Below, piece after piece: positions 1 to 8,272 of a DNA stretch of 64,000 nt. The first letter of the stretch is position 1. The number at the start of each line of letters is the position of its first letter. The stretch spans positions 62,001-126,000 of the forward strand of contig JAIQFC010000009.1 of assembly GCA_020073465.1 (NCBI GenBank), read 5' to 3'. Source of the DNA: Terriglobia bacterium (GTDB taxonomy: Bacteria; Acidobacteriota; Terriglobia; Terriglobales; Acidobacteriaceae). The notes under the pieces are model-generated. The model did not search any database. It was not told the origin of the DNA and worked only from the letters and a program-made list of their open reading frames with translations. Position numbers and translations under genes: made by a program.

Positions 1-71
1 TGAAGGTGTACCTCATGCAAGACCTTCTCGTTCCCGACTACGCACAACACGAAATGCCTTCGGACATTTAA
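1..71 (+). CDS. 3' end of an unidentified conjugation-operon gene (partial)
   Basis: An open frame enters from the left edge (first full codon at position 3) and stops at TAA 69-71, giving 22 C-terminal residues that end in HEMPSDI. The stop overlaps the Shine-Dalgarno sequence TAAGGAG of the next gene, so the two are probably co-transcribed. By position it should be another type IV secretion component, but too little is visible to name it. Confidence 0.5.
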   Translation, partial: KVYLMQDLLVPDYAQHEMPSDI

Positions 72-80
72 GGAGTACCT

Positions 81-878
81 ATGAAACGCAAAATTGCATT
101 GATATCGCTTCTGCTGGCTTTCTCAGTCAGCCCTGTTTTCGCTCAGTTTGGCAGTGGGATCGTTTATGACCCAACGAACTACCACAACGCTGTGCTGCGT
201 TATCTGCAATTGCAGAAACAATTGCAGCAGCTTCAGCAGTCGTACAACGTCCACATGCAGCAATTCATGTTTATCCAGTCGCAGGCTCGCCAACTCCAGA
301 ACATGGTGGCCCGGTATCGCGCCATTCCTACGCTCTGGACGAACCTGAGTGCGGCCAACACGCTCGGCAACACGTCCCGCTGGGTCAATGGCATCAACTC
401 GGGAACTTACAGCATCGCGCAGCAGGGCTACGGGCAGATCAATAGGTCTTTGAGCGATCCAACCGGAGTGAACACCTACGACGGCCTAAAGCGTTCGTAC
501 GGGCTGGAAGAGTTATCAGATGGCTCCACGGTTAACAGCATGGCAACAATCGGCGAGATGCGGAACCATGCTCAGCAACTTGAGACGCACATCAAGCAAC
601 TCGAAGACGATTCGCTGTCGTCCGACTCTGATCTCAATACGCAGGTTGCGGTCCTGAATAAGATCAATGCTGCCAGCATGTTGCTTGTGCGCACGATGCA
701 AGACACGAACAAGCTCCTGGCGTCGCTGCTGGAACAGCAACTTGTCACGACCGAGCGCAACCGCACGACCGGCGTTGGCACCATCAACACAGAGCTGTAT
801 CGGCAACAGCATTTCTCGGACACCATGAGTTTCACTGGCTCCATCCCGACACAGCTTCAAACGCCTACGGGCCGGTAA
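81..878 (+). CDS. trbJ: TrbJ/VirB5-like conjugal transfer protein
   Basis: 265 residues with a clear signal peptide (MKRK, hydrophobic stretch, cleavage near VFA-Q at about residue 21) followed by Gln-rich, heptad-like helices (residues 45-75 and 155-215). This architecture, a secreted coiled-coil protein located just before a polytopic TrbL-like protein and a VirB8-like protein, is that of TrbJ/VirB5, a periplasmic or pilus-tip component of type IV secretion systems. The start ATG has an excellent ribosome site (TAAGGAG, 5 bases ahead). The gene order TrbJ-TrbL-TrbF agrees with the Trb operons of IncP plasmids. The family call is inferred from architecture and order, because no short diagnostic motif exists. 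Confidence 0.8.
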   Translation: MKRKIALISLLLAFSVSPVFAQFGSGIVYDPTNYHNAVLRYLQLQKQLQQLQQSYNVHMQQFMFIQSQARQLQNMVARYRAIPTLWTNLSAANTLGNTSRWVNGINSGTYSIAQQGYGQINRSLSDPTGVNTYDGLKRSYGLEELSDGSTVNSMATIGEMRNHAQQLETHIKQLEDDSLSSDSDLNTQVAVLNKINAASMLLVRTMQDTNKLLASLLEQQLVTTERNRTTGVGTINTELYRQQHFSDTMSFTGSIPTQLQTPTGR

Positions 879-892
879 CGCGGGAGTATGAA

Positions 893-1747
893 ATGTTTGC
901 TCCCGTCCAAGATCCGCTCACCTCCCTCGAAGACATCATTCGAGGCCTGATGACCTCGAAGCTCGACCTGTTCGTTGGAATGGGCCAGAACCTCTTCCGG
1001 GGCTTTGCCACGATCCTTATTGCGTGGTTTGGAGTGCAGTCAGCCCTCTCAAGCGCTGAAGGTGGCGAGGGTTTCAACTTCGCCCGCTTCAGCCGCTTGT
1101 TGCTTGTGATCGCGTTTGGCTTTGCGATGGTCAAGTATTACAGCACGCCAATTCCCGGCTTTGGCATGAGCTTCCCCGACTTGGTGATGCAAGAGGCATC
1201 ATCTCTCTCAAACAGCATCGGCATGGACCAGGCGCGTCTGATCGAAACCAAAGTGACTGAGGTTGAGCAAGGAATGGAACAGCCGAGCGCCATCAATTTT
1301 CATGAGACTCTGACGTTCGTGGTTCTGTACGTGATTTTGGCTACCGTGCAGGCCGTCGTGCTCATGATCATAGGATTCGGCTTAATTGCCCAAGCCGTGT
1401 TGTTGCTGGTCGGGCCTGTATTCATACCGTTCTTCGTTGTCCCCAAGATGGACTGGCTTTTCTGGGGATGGTTCAAGGCTTTCCTTCAGTACTCGTTCTA
1501 TCAGGTGGTTGCCAGTGCATTCGTGTACATCTTCGGGAAGCTGCTGCTGGCGTTCTTCGCTATTGACACGGGCGGGTTGACGGTCGAGCAGTGGATGACC
1601 GCATTCCCTGCAATGTTTATCTTCCTGCTGATCGCAATTTACGGGCTCCTGAAGATTCCCGCTTTGACGAATCACCTGTTTAGCGGGGCTGCTGGAGCAG
1701 ATTCCGGGCTGGCGGCGGCAATGGTCGCTTACATCAGTCGAGGGTAA
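893..1747 (+). CDS. trbL: TrbL/VirB6-like polytopic membrane protein of the conjugation machine
   Basis: 284 residues with about six hydrophobic membrane segments (roughly residues 30-55, 68-90, 138-165, 168-188, 205-230, 240-260) and a soluble loop between the second and third. This matches TrbL/VirB6 inner-membrane channel proteins, which help form the DNA and pilus translocation path. It begins 14 bases after trbJ and ends 4 bases before trbF, so the three genes read as one operon. The name rests on topology plus neighbours. VirB6 and TrbL are poorly conserved in sequence, so subfamily assignment is less secure than the general role. Confidence 0.8.
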   Translation: MFAPVQDPLTSLEDIIRGLMTSKLDLFVGMGQNLFRGFATILIAWFGVQSALSSAEGGEGFNFARFSRLLLVIAFGFAMVKYYSTPIPGFGMSFPDLVMQEASSLSNSIGMDQARLIETKVTEVEQGMEQPSAINFHETLTFVVLYVILATVQAVVLMIIGFGLIAQAVLLLVGPVFIPFFVVPKMDWLFWGWFKAFLQYSFYQVVASAFVYIFGKLLLAFFAIDTGGLTVEQWMTAFPAMFIFLLIAIYGLLKIPALTNHLFSGAAGADSGLAAAMVAYISRG

Positions 1748-1751
1748 GGCC

Positions 1752-2435
1752 ATGTGTGCAGAAGAGAAACAAGACGCTACTTTCAGTGCCGCCAAGCAGC
1801 TCTACGCAGAGCAATTTGGGGATGCCATTGTCACGAACACGTACTTGAAGCTCGCGCTGTTGGCGATGGCGGTGGTCTCGGCAGGCTTGATCTATGCGAA
1901 CGTCAGAACTGTTCGCATGGTTGAGAACTTTAAGCCTCTGGTCATCCGCATCAATGATATCGGCAGAGCGGAGGCCGTGAGGTACGACACCCTCGGCTAC
2001 AAGCCTCAAGACGCGGAGATCAAATACTTCCTAAGCGATTTTTGCCGGCTCTACTACAGCCGGAACCGTTACACTGTCCGCGACAATTTCAAGAAGTCGC
2101 TGCTTTTCATGGAAGCCCAACTCGCGAACAGTGTGGCTGAGGCATATCGCAAGAATCATACGGTTGAGGGCTATCTTCAGGATTCCAGTGCGCCTGACAT
2201 CGATATCGACGTGGGGAAAGTGTCAATCGAGGACCTGCGCTCGGCTCCTTACAAGGCCACCGTCGATTTCTACGAGATCGCCTACTCACCCGCCGAACAT
2301 GTTGAGATCAAGCGAACGCTGTACACCGCACACTTCGTCTTTCTCTTTCGTGACTCGGTGCCGAATGATTTGATTCAGGCAAACCCGCTCGGCCTGGCAA
2401 TCACATATTTCCGGGAGGACCAGGCATTCCAATGA
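1752..2435 (+). CDS. trbF: TrbF/VirB8-like type IV secretion protein
   Basis: 227 residues: a short cytoplasmic N-terminus, one membrane helix (about residues 33-52), then a periplasmic domain of mixed alpha/beta character with FLSDFCRLYYSRNRYTVRDNF and a long strand-rich C-terminal half, the VirB8/TrbF layout. VirB8 proteins are inner-membrane scaffold proteins of the secretion channel. The stop codon overlaps the next gene's start (ATGA at 2432-2435), which implies translational coupling to the excisionase-like gene. TrbG/VirB9 and TrbI/VirB10, which normally follow trbF, are absent here. They must lie upstream outside the window or be missing. Confidence 0.85.
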   Translation: MCAEEKQDATFSAAKQLYAEQFGDAIVTNTYLKLALLAMAVVSAGLIYANVRTVRMVENFKPLVIRINDIGRAEAVRYDTLGYKPQDAEIKYFLSDFCRLYYSRNRYTVRDNFKKSLLFMEAQLANSVAEAYRKNHTVEGYLQDSSAPDIDIDVGKVSIEDLRSAPYKATVDFYEIAYSPAEHVEIKRTLYTAHFVFLFRDSVPNDLIQANPLGLAITYFREDQAFQ

Positions 2436-2677
2436 AAACCATCGGCAATGGGAACCAACAACTCCACATTCAAGAGCGCAAGATGCCAGTCTCCTCGTAT
2501 GACGCTGCGTTTGAGCCCTTGCTCGACAGTTCAGAAGCAGCTGCACTGCTCAAAATCCATCCAAAGACACTTCAGAAATTAGCCCGCAATGGTGAGATCG
2601 CGGCAATTCAGATCGGCAAGCTCTGGCGATTCCGCGTGTCGGCATTGAATGAATGGCTGGAAAAAATCGCGAGCTAA
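2432..2677 (+). CDS. Excisionase-type helix-turn-helix DNA-binding protein
   Basis: 81 residues. Residues 30-78 form a MerR/excisionase-like winged helix: LDSSEAAALLKIHPKTLQKL (helix-turn-helix), then IGKLWRFRVSALNEWLEK, the pattern of the excisionase family that reads DNA with a small wing. The start at 2432 overlaps the trbF stop by four bases. A GGGAGGA sits 12 bases ahead, which is far. An internal ATG at 2483 would remove the unconserved first 17 residues and is a reasonable alternative. Its place directly before the integrase suggests a recombination directionality factor or a local regulator. Which of the two cannot be told from sequence. Confidence 0.8.
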   Translation: MKTIGNGNQQLHIQERKMPVSSYDAAFEPLLDSSEAAALLKIHPKTLQKLARNGEIAAIQIGKLWRFRVSALNEWLEKIAS

Positions 2678-2773
2678 ATAATTTTCATGCACAGGCGAAT
2701 AAACATCGAAACTGCTTTGCGAATGGGTTATTCTAAGCAAGGCTGTCGGTGTCGTCTGAACAAAGGAGGAATT

Positions 2774-4000
2774 TTGTTCGGACGCACACGATATCAAGGT
2801 GGAAGTCTCAGATTAGAAGAGCGAAAGAGAGGCCCTGCCGTATGGGTTTACCGATGGTGGGAAAAAGACGCCGAAGGAAAACCAATTCGCCGGAAAGCGC
2901 AGCTTGGAAACTTGGACGAGTACCCAAACGAGTCCAGGGCGCAAGCTGCGGCAGACGCTCTTCGCTTAACCATCAACGAAACAACCCCTCGTCAGCAGTT
3001 GAAAGAGATCACCATTGCGACTCTCGTTCAACACTATCGCGAACACGAGATGCCGGATGTTTTCTCCAAGAAACGTCCAGCCATCGGAACAGTTTGCGAG
3101 CACGAAGAAGGGCGCAAGTCCTATTCGACACAGGAAACTTACGAGGGCTACCTGAAAAAGTGGATTGGGCCGAGATGGGGATCTTACCGGCTCGCAGATG
3201 TCAAAGCAGTCCAGGTGGAACAGTGGCTGAAAACTGTGCCTCTGGCACGGGGCAGCAGGGCAAAGATCAGAAACATCATGAGTGCTCTGTACAGCCACGC
3301 CATACGGTGGGAATGGACGGACAAGAATCCAATCACGCAAGTTCGTCAGAGCGCCAAACGCTCCAAGATTCCGACCGTCTTGTCAGTGGAAGAGATTCAA
3401 CGCCTCTTCTCCTGGATCAAGGAACCATGCCGAACTGCGGTGATTCTCGATGCGGTGAGCGGTTTGCGAGTGGGGGAACTGTTGGGACTGAAGTGGGAAG
3501 ATGTGAGATTCGGTCAACTCGAATTGAACGTGACCCGCTCCGTTTCCCGTCAGGTCATTACTCCCTGCAAGACGGAAGTTTCACGCAAGCCGATTCCCAT
3601 GAATGCAGAAATCGCAGACATGCTTTGGAAATGGAGGCAGGAAGCGCCATACAACCAACCGGGCGATTGGATTTTCGCAAGCCCACATCGGGCGGGAATC
3701 CAACCGTATTGGCCTGGATCGCTTTACCGAGCGCATCTAAAACCTGCGCTGCTGAAGGCGGGCATTTCTGTACCAGTCGGCTGGCACACGCTAAGGCACA
3801 GTTTCGGAACCTTGATGAAAGCCAATGGAGAAGACATCAAGACCATCCAAGAACTGCTGCGCCACGCTACCTTCAAAGTCACAGCAGATACCTACACGCA
3901 AGCCGTCACGCCGTTGAAACGCGATGCACAAGCCAGAATTGCAAAGCTGATCATGGCGGATGGTTCCGCATCAAAGGCGATCACGCCGACTCTCCAATAA
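2774..4000 (+). CDS. int: Tyrosine-type site-specific integrase
   Basis: A phage-type tyrosine recombinase of 408 residues from the chosen start. It has an N-terminal arm-binding region, a core-binding SAM-like domain (QETYEGYLKKWIGPRWG onward) and a C-terminal catalytic domain with the expected residues: Arg in SGLRVGELLGLKWED, the HTLRHSFGT box (His-x-x-Arg), a later His in LLRHAT, and the nucleophile Tyr in ADTYTQ. The start chosen is TTG 2774 because a perfect AAAGGAGG lies four bases ahead. The upstream ATGs at 2687 and 2723 lack ribosome sites. It points toward the tRNA-Glu 3' end 62 bases away, the usual position of an integrase beside its attachment site. Confidence 0.95.
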   Translation: MFGRTRYQGGSLRLEERKRGPAVWVYRWWEKDAEGKPIRRKAQLGNLDEYPNESRAQAAADALRLTINETTPRQQLKEITIATLVQHYREHEMPDVFSKKRPAIGTVCEHEEGRKSYSTQETYEGYLKKWIGPRWGSYRLADVKAVQVEQWLKTVPLARGSRAKIRNIMSALYSHAIRWEWTDKNPITQVRQSAKRSKIPTVLSVEEIQRLFSWIKEPCRTAVILDAVSGLRVGELLGLKWEDVRFGQLELNVTRSVSRQVITPCKTEVSRKPIPMNAEIADMLWKWRQEAPYNQPGDWIFASPHRAGIQPYWPGSLYRAHLKPALLKAGISVPVGWHTLRHSFGTLMKANGEDIKTIQELLRHATFKVTADTYTQAVTPLKRDAQARIAKLIMADGSASKAITPTLQ

Positions 4001-4005
4001 TCACT

Positions 4006-4025
4006 TGGACCCTAATGGACCCTGA
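4006..4025. repeat. Tandem 10-bp direct repeat between integrase and tRNA
   Basis: TGGACCCTAA is followed at once by TGGACCCTGA. The pair lies directly after the integrase stop and 38 bases before the tRNA 3' end. Short direct repeats at this place can be integrase or excisionase arm sites, but this is inference. No second copy is visible in the window. Confidence 0.4.
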
Positions 4026-4062
4026 TTCAAAAGGGCCAATTTTCCTAAGTCTTTTGGATTGT

Positions 4063-4140
4063 TGGCGTCCCCGACGGGATTTGAACCCGTGTTACCGCCG
4101 TGAAAGGGCGATGTCCTAGGCCGGGCTAGACGACGGGGAC
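4063..4140 (-). tRNA. tRNA-Glu (UUC), likely integration site of the element
   Basis: Read on the minus strand the sequence folds as a complete cloverleaf: acceptor stem GTCCCCG paired with CGGGGAC, anticodon loop CTTTCAC with anticodon UUC at 4102-4104, T-arm GGGTTCAAATCCC, discriminator G, and an encoded CCA at 4063-4065. Its 3' end faces the integrase. Tyrosine integrases commonly use the 3' half of tRNA genes as attachment sites and regenerate the gene on insertion, so the attachment core should lie inside or at the edge of this gene. The second core copy would be at the far left end of the element, outside the window. Confidence 0.95.
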
Positions 4141-4173
4141 GAACTTTGGCGGGAGCCTACATCTGGACTTTTG

Positions 4174-4202
4174 ATACTAACAGCGCGCATACGGAGTGTC
4201 AA
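4174..4202 (-). promoter_or_regulatory. sigma70-type promoter of tRNA-Glu
   Basis: On the minus strand TTGACA (4197-4202) and TAGTAT (4174-4179) are separated by exactly 17 bases. The predicted start lies near 4167, about 27 bases ahead of the mature tRNA 5' end. No other minus-strand gene begins nearby, so it should serve the tRNA. Confidence 0.8.
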
Positions 4203-4568
4203 AAAGAGTCGTGACTGGGTCGTAGTACAGCCTGCCCCGGAATATGGTGGCGATGCGCGCAAGATCCTTCGCTTCGCCTGAAAGACGGCTGCCCACCAGA
4301 TGACTACTCACCAAAGATGCTCGTCGGAACCAAACTGGACCATGCCCGCACCTGTGGGTAGGGCCTTTGGCAGTCTTAAGACCCCAGCCAGATCGTGCCC
4401 CATCGCATCCTTGTGCTGGGATCTGCCGCGACCAGGGATCGGTGTGAAAGAGCCAGAACAAGCATGCGAGATTGCGGCGACATTCTGGTCCCACGCCTTT
4501 CTCTCGATCAATGCCGAACCAACCGAACCGGCATATTCCGCTCCCAACCTTGTCGGGCGCTAAAATAG
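4203..4568. other. Intergenic stretch without a supported gene
   Basis: About 365 bases between the tRNA promoter and the next gene. Open frames exist on both strands but none has a ribosome site, a recognisable domain, or codon use like the neighbours. A TAAAAT at 4561-4566 could be part of a promoter for the following gene. No RNA structure is evident beyond short hairpins. Confidence 0.5.
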
Positions 4569-4595
4569 ATGCAGGCGATACGCCGACTCCTGCGC

Positions 4596-5189
4596 ATGCC
4601 CGATTCTCTTTATTTATCCCTGTGGTTTCCCGATGTCTCCGGCCCGGGAATCCTGCCGCACGTGTTGGCCGTCCTGCAGCAGTTCCCCTTTTCCGCGCAA
4701 CGTCCGGGAATCGCCTATGTTGCCGTGCAGCCCGTTTCCTGGAACGAAGCCTCCGTACTCGAGCGGCGCTTTTCACCGGGCATTGCTCCCGAGGAAGCGG
4801 TATTGATCGCCGCCGATCTGGTTCACGACGACTATGCTTACACTTTCGACGCCTATTGGGATCTCTGGATGCCTGACGAATCCGGCCAGCAGTGGAATCT
4901 CGTGCCCTCGCTGGTGAAACTCATCGTGCAGGGTGAGGAATTTGATGAGGGAGCCTACGAACAGACCGGGCACATCGAGGTAGACTTCGGTCTCGATTCG
5001 CCCTTCCTTCAGGAAAACGTCGCGCTTACGGAGGAAACCCAGGCCAAGGTTCGTGACAACGTAAGCAAGCTGGTCGAGTTCACGATGAAGGCTGAGAAGA
5101 ATACGCAGGCAACCACGCGCCTCCTGTGGTCAGAATCTGAGGAAAATCTGGCACAGAAGCTGATCGCCCGCCTCCAGAAAGTGCAATAA
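4596..5189 (+). CDS. Conserved hypothetical protein
   Basis: 197 residues from ATG 4596 (MPDSLYLSLWFPDVS). It is a soluble, acidic protein with no signal peptide, no membrane segment and no motif that I recognise. It appears to have an alpha/beta N-terminal half (residues 1-110) and a helical C-terminus. The longest open frame starts at ATG 4569, but its first nine residues (QAIRRLLR) come from a small palindromic stretch, so 4596 seems more natural. Neither start has a strong ribosome site. It converges on ppdK with a large inverted repeat between them. Good codon bias supports a real gene. No function is proposed. Confidence 0.7.
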   Translation: MPDSLYLSLWFPDVSGPGILPHVLAVLQQFPFSAQRPGIAYVAVQPVSWNEASVLERRFSPGIAPEEAVLIAADLVHDDYAYTFDAYWDLWMPDESGQQWNLVPSLVKLIVQGEEFDEGAYEQTGHIEVDFGLDSPFLQENVALTEETQAKVRDNVSKLVEFTMKAEKNTQATTRLLWSESEENLAQKLIARLQKVQ

Positions 5190-5190
5190 G

Positions 5191-5266
5191 ACCACGAAGG
5201 ACACAAAGTAGCACGAAGGTAAGACAAACTTGAGACTCCTTCGTGATACTTCGTGCCCTTGGTGGT
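5191..5266. repeat. 29-bp imperfect inverted repeat between convergent genes
   Basis: Left arm 5191-5219 begins ACCACGAAGGACAC, right arm 5238-5266 is its reverse complement with four mismatches, and an 18-base spacer separates them. It lies exactly between the ends of two convergent genes, so the hairpin could act as a two-way transcription barrier. A single arm of the same family recurs at 43255-43283, which shows it is a dispersed repeat and not only a local terminator. Confidence 0.85.
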
Positions 5267-5272
5267 CGCGCT

Positions 5273-8134
5273 TTACTTGGTCCTTCCACCCTCGACTTTC
5301 AACGTATCTGTGGCCGCCGCCTGTGCTGCCGCCAGCCTTGCCGTCAGCACACGGAATGGAGAGCACGAAACGTAGTTCAGACCAACCTGATGGCAGAATT
5401 CCACTGACGACGGCTCACCGCCATGTTCGCCGCAAATCCCCACCTTCAGCGTCGGACGCGTCTTCCGTCCGCGCTCGGTCGCCATCCTTACCAACTGTCC
5501 CACGCCGTCGCGATCCAGCGCCGCAAACGGATCTTGCTTCAGGATCCCTTCCGCCAGGTAGGTCGGAAGCACTTTGTTCACGTCGTCGCGCGAGAATCCG
5601 AATGTCGTCTGCGTCAGATCATTTGTACCAAAGGAGAAGAACTCCGCCTCTTTGGCGATCTCGTCTGCCACCAGCGCTGCTCGCGGCAACTCGATCATGG
5701 TTCCAACCATGTAGTCGACTTTCGTTCCCTTCTCTTTGAACACTTCCTCGGCCACCCGCCGCACAATCGCCGCCTGGTTCGCCATCTCCTTGAGCGTTGC
5801 AGTCAGCGGAATCATCACTTCCGGATGTACCTTCACGCCCTTCTTCGCCACATCAACAGCTGCTTCGAAAATGGCTCGGGCCTGCATCTCGGTGATCTCC
5901 GGATACGTGATGCCCAGCCTGCAACCGCGATGTCCGAGCATGGGGTTGAACTCGTGCAACTCTTCCACGCGTGCCAGCAGCTTCCGCAGCCCCGTCAGCT
6001 TCAGCGACTTCGGCTTGGTGGCTTCGAGTACCGCAATCTCGACCATCAAGTCTTCGCGGCGCGGCAGGAACTCATGCAGTGGCGGGTCGAGTGTGCGGAT
6101 CGTGACCGGGAACCCATCCATAGCCCGGAAGACGCCGATAAAATCCTTACGCTGCAGGGGCAGCAGCTTTTTTAAGGCACCACGCCGCGCGAGTTCCTGA
6201 GCCCGCTGCCTAACGTCGGACTGGAGGCCCGGTTCCAATTGTTTGAGAGTCAGTCGCGTGCGCTGTTTCCGGTTGTGCTCAGCAAGAGCGGCCGGGATGT
6301 ATTTCTCTTCGCGAGCAAGAATCATGGCGCGCATGTGCGGGAGCTTCTTCTCGCCGAAGAACATGTGCTCGGTGCGGCACAACCCGATGCCTTCCGCGCC
6401 GAACGCCCGCGCCTGAACGGCGTCACGAGGAATATCCGCATTGGCACGCACTCGCAGTTTGCGGAACGGCTCTGCCCAACCCATCAGCGTCATCAGTTCC
6501 GGATCGTCCGCCTTCGGAGGAATCGTATTCAGCTTGCCCTTGATCACGCGCCCCGTCGTACCGTCGAGCGAAATCCAGTCGCCTTCTTTGAACGTCTGCC
6601 CCTTCACCCGCATCTCACGCTTCTTTTCGTCGACTGTGATGTCCCCCGCCCCAGCCACGCAACATTTGCCCATGCCGCGCGTCACAACCGCAGCGTGACT
6701 CGTCATTCCACCACGCGAAGTAAGAATTCCCTTGGCTACTTCCATGCCGTGAATGTCTTCCGGAGTTGTCTCCGCGCGCACCAGAATCACCGGATTCTTC
6801 TTCGCCCCGTGCCCTGCCTTCTTCACCGCTTCATCTGCCGTAAAGACGATCTGACCCACGGCTGCGCCCGGCGAAGCCGGCAATCCGGTCGCCAACACCT
6901 CAACCTTTGTGCTCTTCTCATCCAGCCGCGGCACCAGGAAGTCATACAACTGGTTCGGCTCGACACGGAAGATCGCTTCTTCCTTGGTGATCAGCCCTTC
7001 TTCCACCATCTGGAGCGCCACTCGCACCGCCGCCAGCCCCGTGCGCTTGCCGTTGCGCGTCTGCAGCATATAGAGCTTGCCGTCCTGGATAGTGAACTCG
7101 AAGTCCTGCATGTCCTTATAGTGGTTCTCCAGCCGCGTTGTGATGTCGCGCAACTGGTCGTACACATCGGGCATGATCTTCTGCAGTTCGCGGATGGGAA
7201 CAGGAGTACGCACGCCCGAAACCACGTCCTCGCCCTGCGCGTTCAGCAGGAATTCCCCGTAGAACTCTTTCGTTCCAGTGGCCGGGTTGCGTGTGAAGCC
7301 AACGCCGGTGCCGCTGGTGTCACTGAGGTTGCCGTACACCATGATCTGCACGTTGACGGCGGTACCGAGCATGTCATCGATGTTGTTGATGCGGCGATAG
7401 TGCTTGGCGCGATCGTTCTGCCACGAACGGAACACGGCGTCGCGCGCCATCACCAGCTGCTCGTGCGGATCTTGCGGAAAGTCGCGCTGGGCGTGCTTCT
7501 TGACGGCTTTCTTGTACTCCGCGATGACCTCTAGTAGCGCCTTGGCGTCGAGGCCCGTATCGAACTTGGTATTCTTTTGTTTCTTCTTGGCGTCGAAGAT
7601 TTCGTCAAATACCGGTTTCTCAATGTCGAGCACGACGTTGCCGAACATCTGAATCAGACGGCGATAGGAGTCGTAAGCGAAACGCGGATTATTCTTAACT
7701 TTCGCCAGCGCGTCCACACTCTTGTCGTTCAGCCCAAGATTGAGAATCGTATCCATCATGCCCGGCATGGAAAACTTGGCGCCCGAGCGCACGCTCACCA
7801 GCAACGGATTCTCCCCCGTCCCCAGCTTCTGGCCCTGCAGCGCTTCCAACTTGGCCAGCGCCTCGTCCATCTGCCGGTCGACGTCTTTCGACGCAGCACC
7901 ATGCCGCATGTACTCCCGGCAGGCTTCCGTCTGAATCGTGAACCCCGGAGGCACCGGGAGCCCGGCATTGGTCATCTCGGCGAGGCCAGCGCCCTTGCCG
8001 CCGAGCACATCCTTCATCTTGCCGTTGCCATCGGCCTTGCCGCCGCCAAAAAAGTAGACGTACTTGGTTGCGCTCTTTTTCATTTCCTGCTTGCCAGTCT
8101 CAACTTCGGCTTCGGGGAGAGTGATCGTCGCCAT
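5273..8134 (-). CDS. ppdK: Pyruvate, phosphate dikinase
   Basis: 953 residues, slightly longer than the usual 870-900. It interconverts pyruvate, ATP and phosphate with phosphoenolpyruvate, AMP and pyrophosphate. The N-terminal ATP-grasp domain (YVYFFGGG, LGGKGAGLAEM) is followed by the phosphohistidine swivel domain (GGMTSHAAVVTRGMGK, catalytic His) and the PEP-binding TIM barrel (GLCRTEHMFF, FGTNDLTQTTFG, and GLNYVSCSPFRV with the catalytic Cys near the C-terminus). The start at 8134 is supported by AAAGGA nine bases ahead. About 50 additional residues lie in the linker near the GLRTEH region (LEPGLQSDVRQRAQELARRG). It lies downstream of glyS in the same direction, an arrangement also known from other phyla. 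Confidence 0.97.
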   Translation of the reverse strand: MATITLPEAEVETGKQEMKKSATKYVYFFGGGKADGNGKMKDVLGGKGAGLAEMTNAGLPVPPGFTIQTEACREYMRHGAASKDVDRQMDEALAKLEALQGQKLGTGENPLLVSVRSGAKFSMPGMMDTILNLGLNDKSVDALAKVKNNPRFAYDSYRRLIQMFGNVVLDIEKPVFDEIFDAKKKQKNTKFDTGLDAKALLEVIAEYKKAVKKHAQRDFPQDPHEQLVMARDAVFRSWQNDRAKHYRRINNIDDMLGTAVNVQIMVYGNLSDTSGTGVGFTRNPATGTKEFYGEFLLNAQGEDVVSGVRTPVPIRELQKIMPDVYDQLRDITTRLENHYKDMQDFEFTIQDGKLYMLQTRNGKRTGLAAVRVALQMVEEGLITKEEAIFRVEPNQLYDFLVPRLDEKSTKVEVLATGLPASPGAAVGQIVFTADEAVKKAGHGAKKNPVILVRAETTPEDIHGMEVAKGILTSRGGMTSHAAVVTRGMGKCCVAGAGDITVDEKKREMRVKGQTFKEGDWISLDGTTGRVIKGKLNTIPPKADDPELMTLMGWAEPFRKLRVRANADIPRDAVQARAFGAEGIGLCRTEHMFFGEKKLPHMRAMILAREEKYIPAALAEHNRKQRTRLTLKQLEPGLQSDVRQRAQELARRGALKKLLPLQRKDFIGVFRAMDGFPVTIRTLDPPLHEFLPRREDLMVEIAVLEATKPKSLKLTGLRKLLARVEELHEFNPMLGHRGCRLGITYPEITEMQARAIFEAAVDVAKKGVKVHPEVMIPLTATLKEMANQAAIVRRVAEEVFKEKGTKVDYMVGTMIELPRAALVADEIAKEAEFFSFGTNDLTQTTFGFSRDDVNKVLPTYLAEGILKQDPFAALDRDGVGQLVRMATERGRKTRPTLKVGICGEHGGEPSSVEFCHQVGLNYVSCSPFRVLTARLAAAQAAATDTLKVEGGRTK

Positions 8135-8272
8135 GACTATTAGTCCTTTGTCTCGTGATTTTGCGAATCCAAATCCAGATCTTGCATTTCATTTGGGTGG
8201 CGCTACGCTGTCACAGCCGCGCTAACGCTTCCCAAATCTTCATCGGGCTTTCGCCCGCGAGGTGTGCATGCT

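Noticed and set aside
2749-4119. A 456-codon open frame in another phase across the integrase
   Set aside because: It runs through the tRNA-Glu and has no domain; the integrase frame has the complete catalytic set.
4177-4776. A 199-codon open frame on the minus strand between the tRNA and the next gene
   Set aside because: It includes the tRNA promoter and overlaps the conserved plus-strand gene at 4596; no ribosome site or domain is present.
6239-7534. A 431-codon open frame on the plus strand across ppdK
   Set aside because: It is antisense to a fully conserved PPDK with every catalytic motif intact, and has His/Arg-rich composition of a shadow frame of a GC-rich gene.
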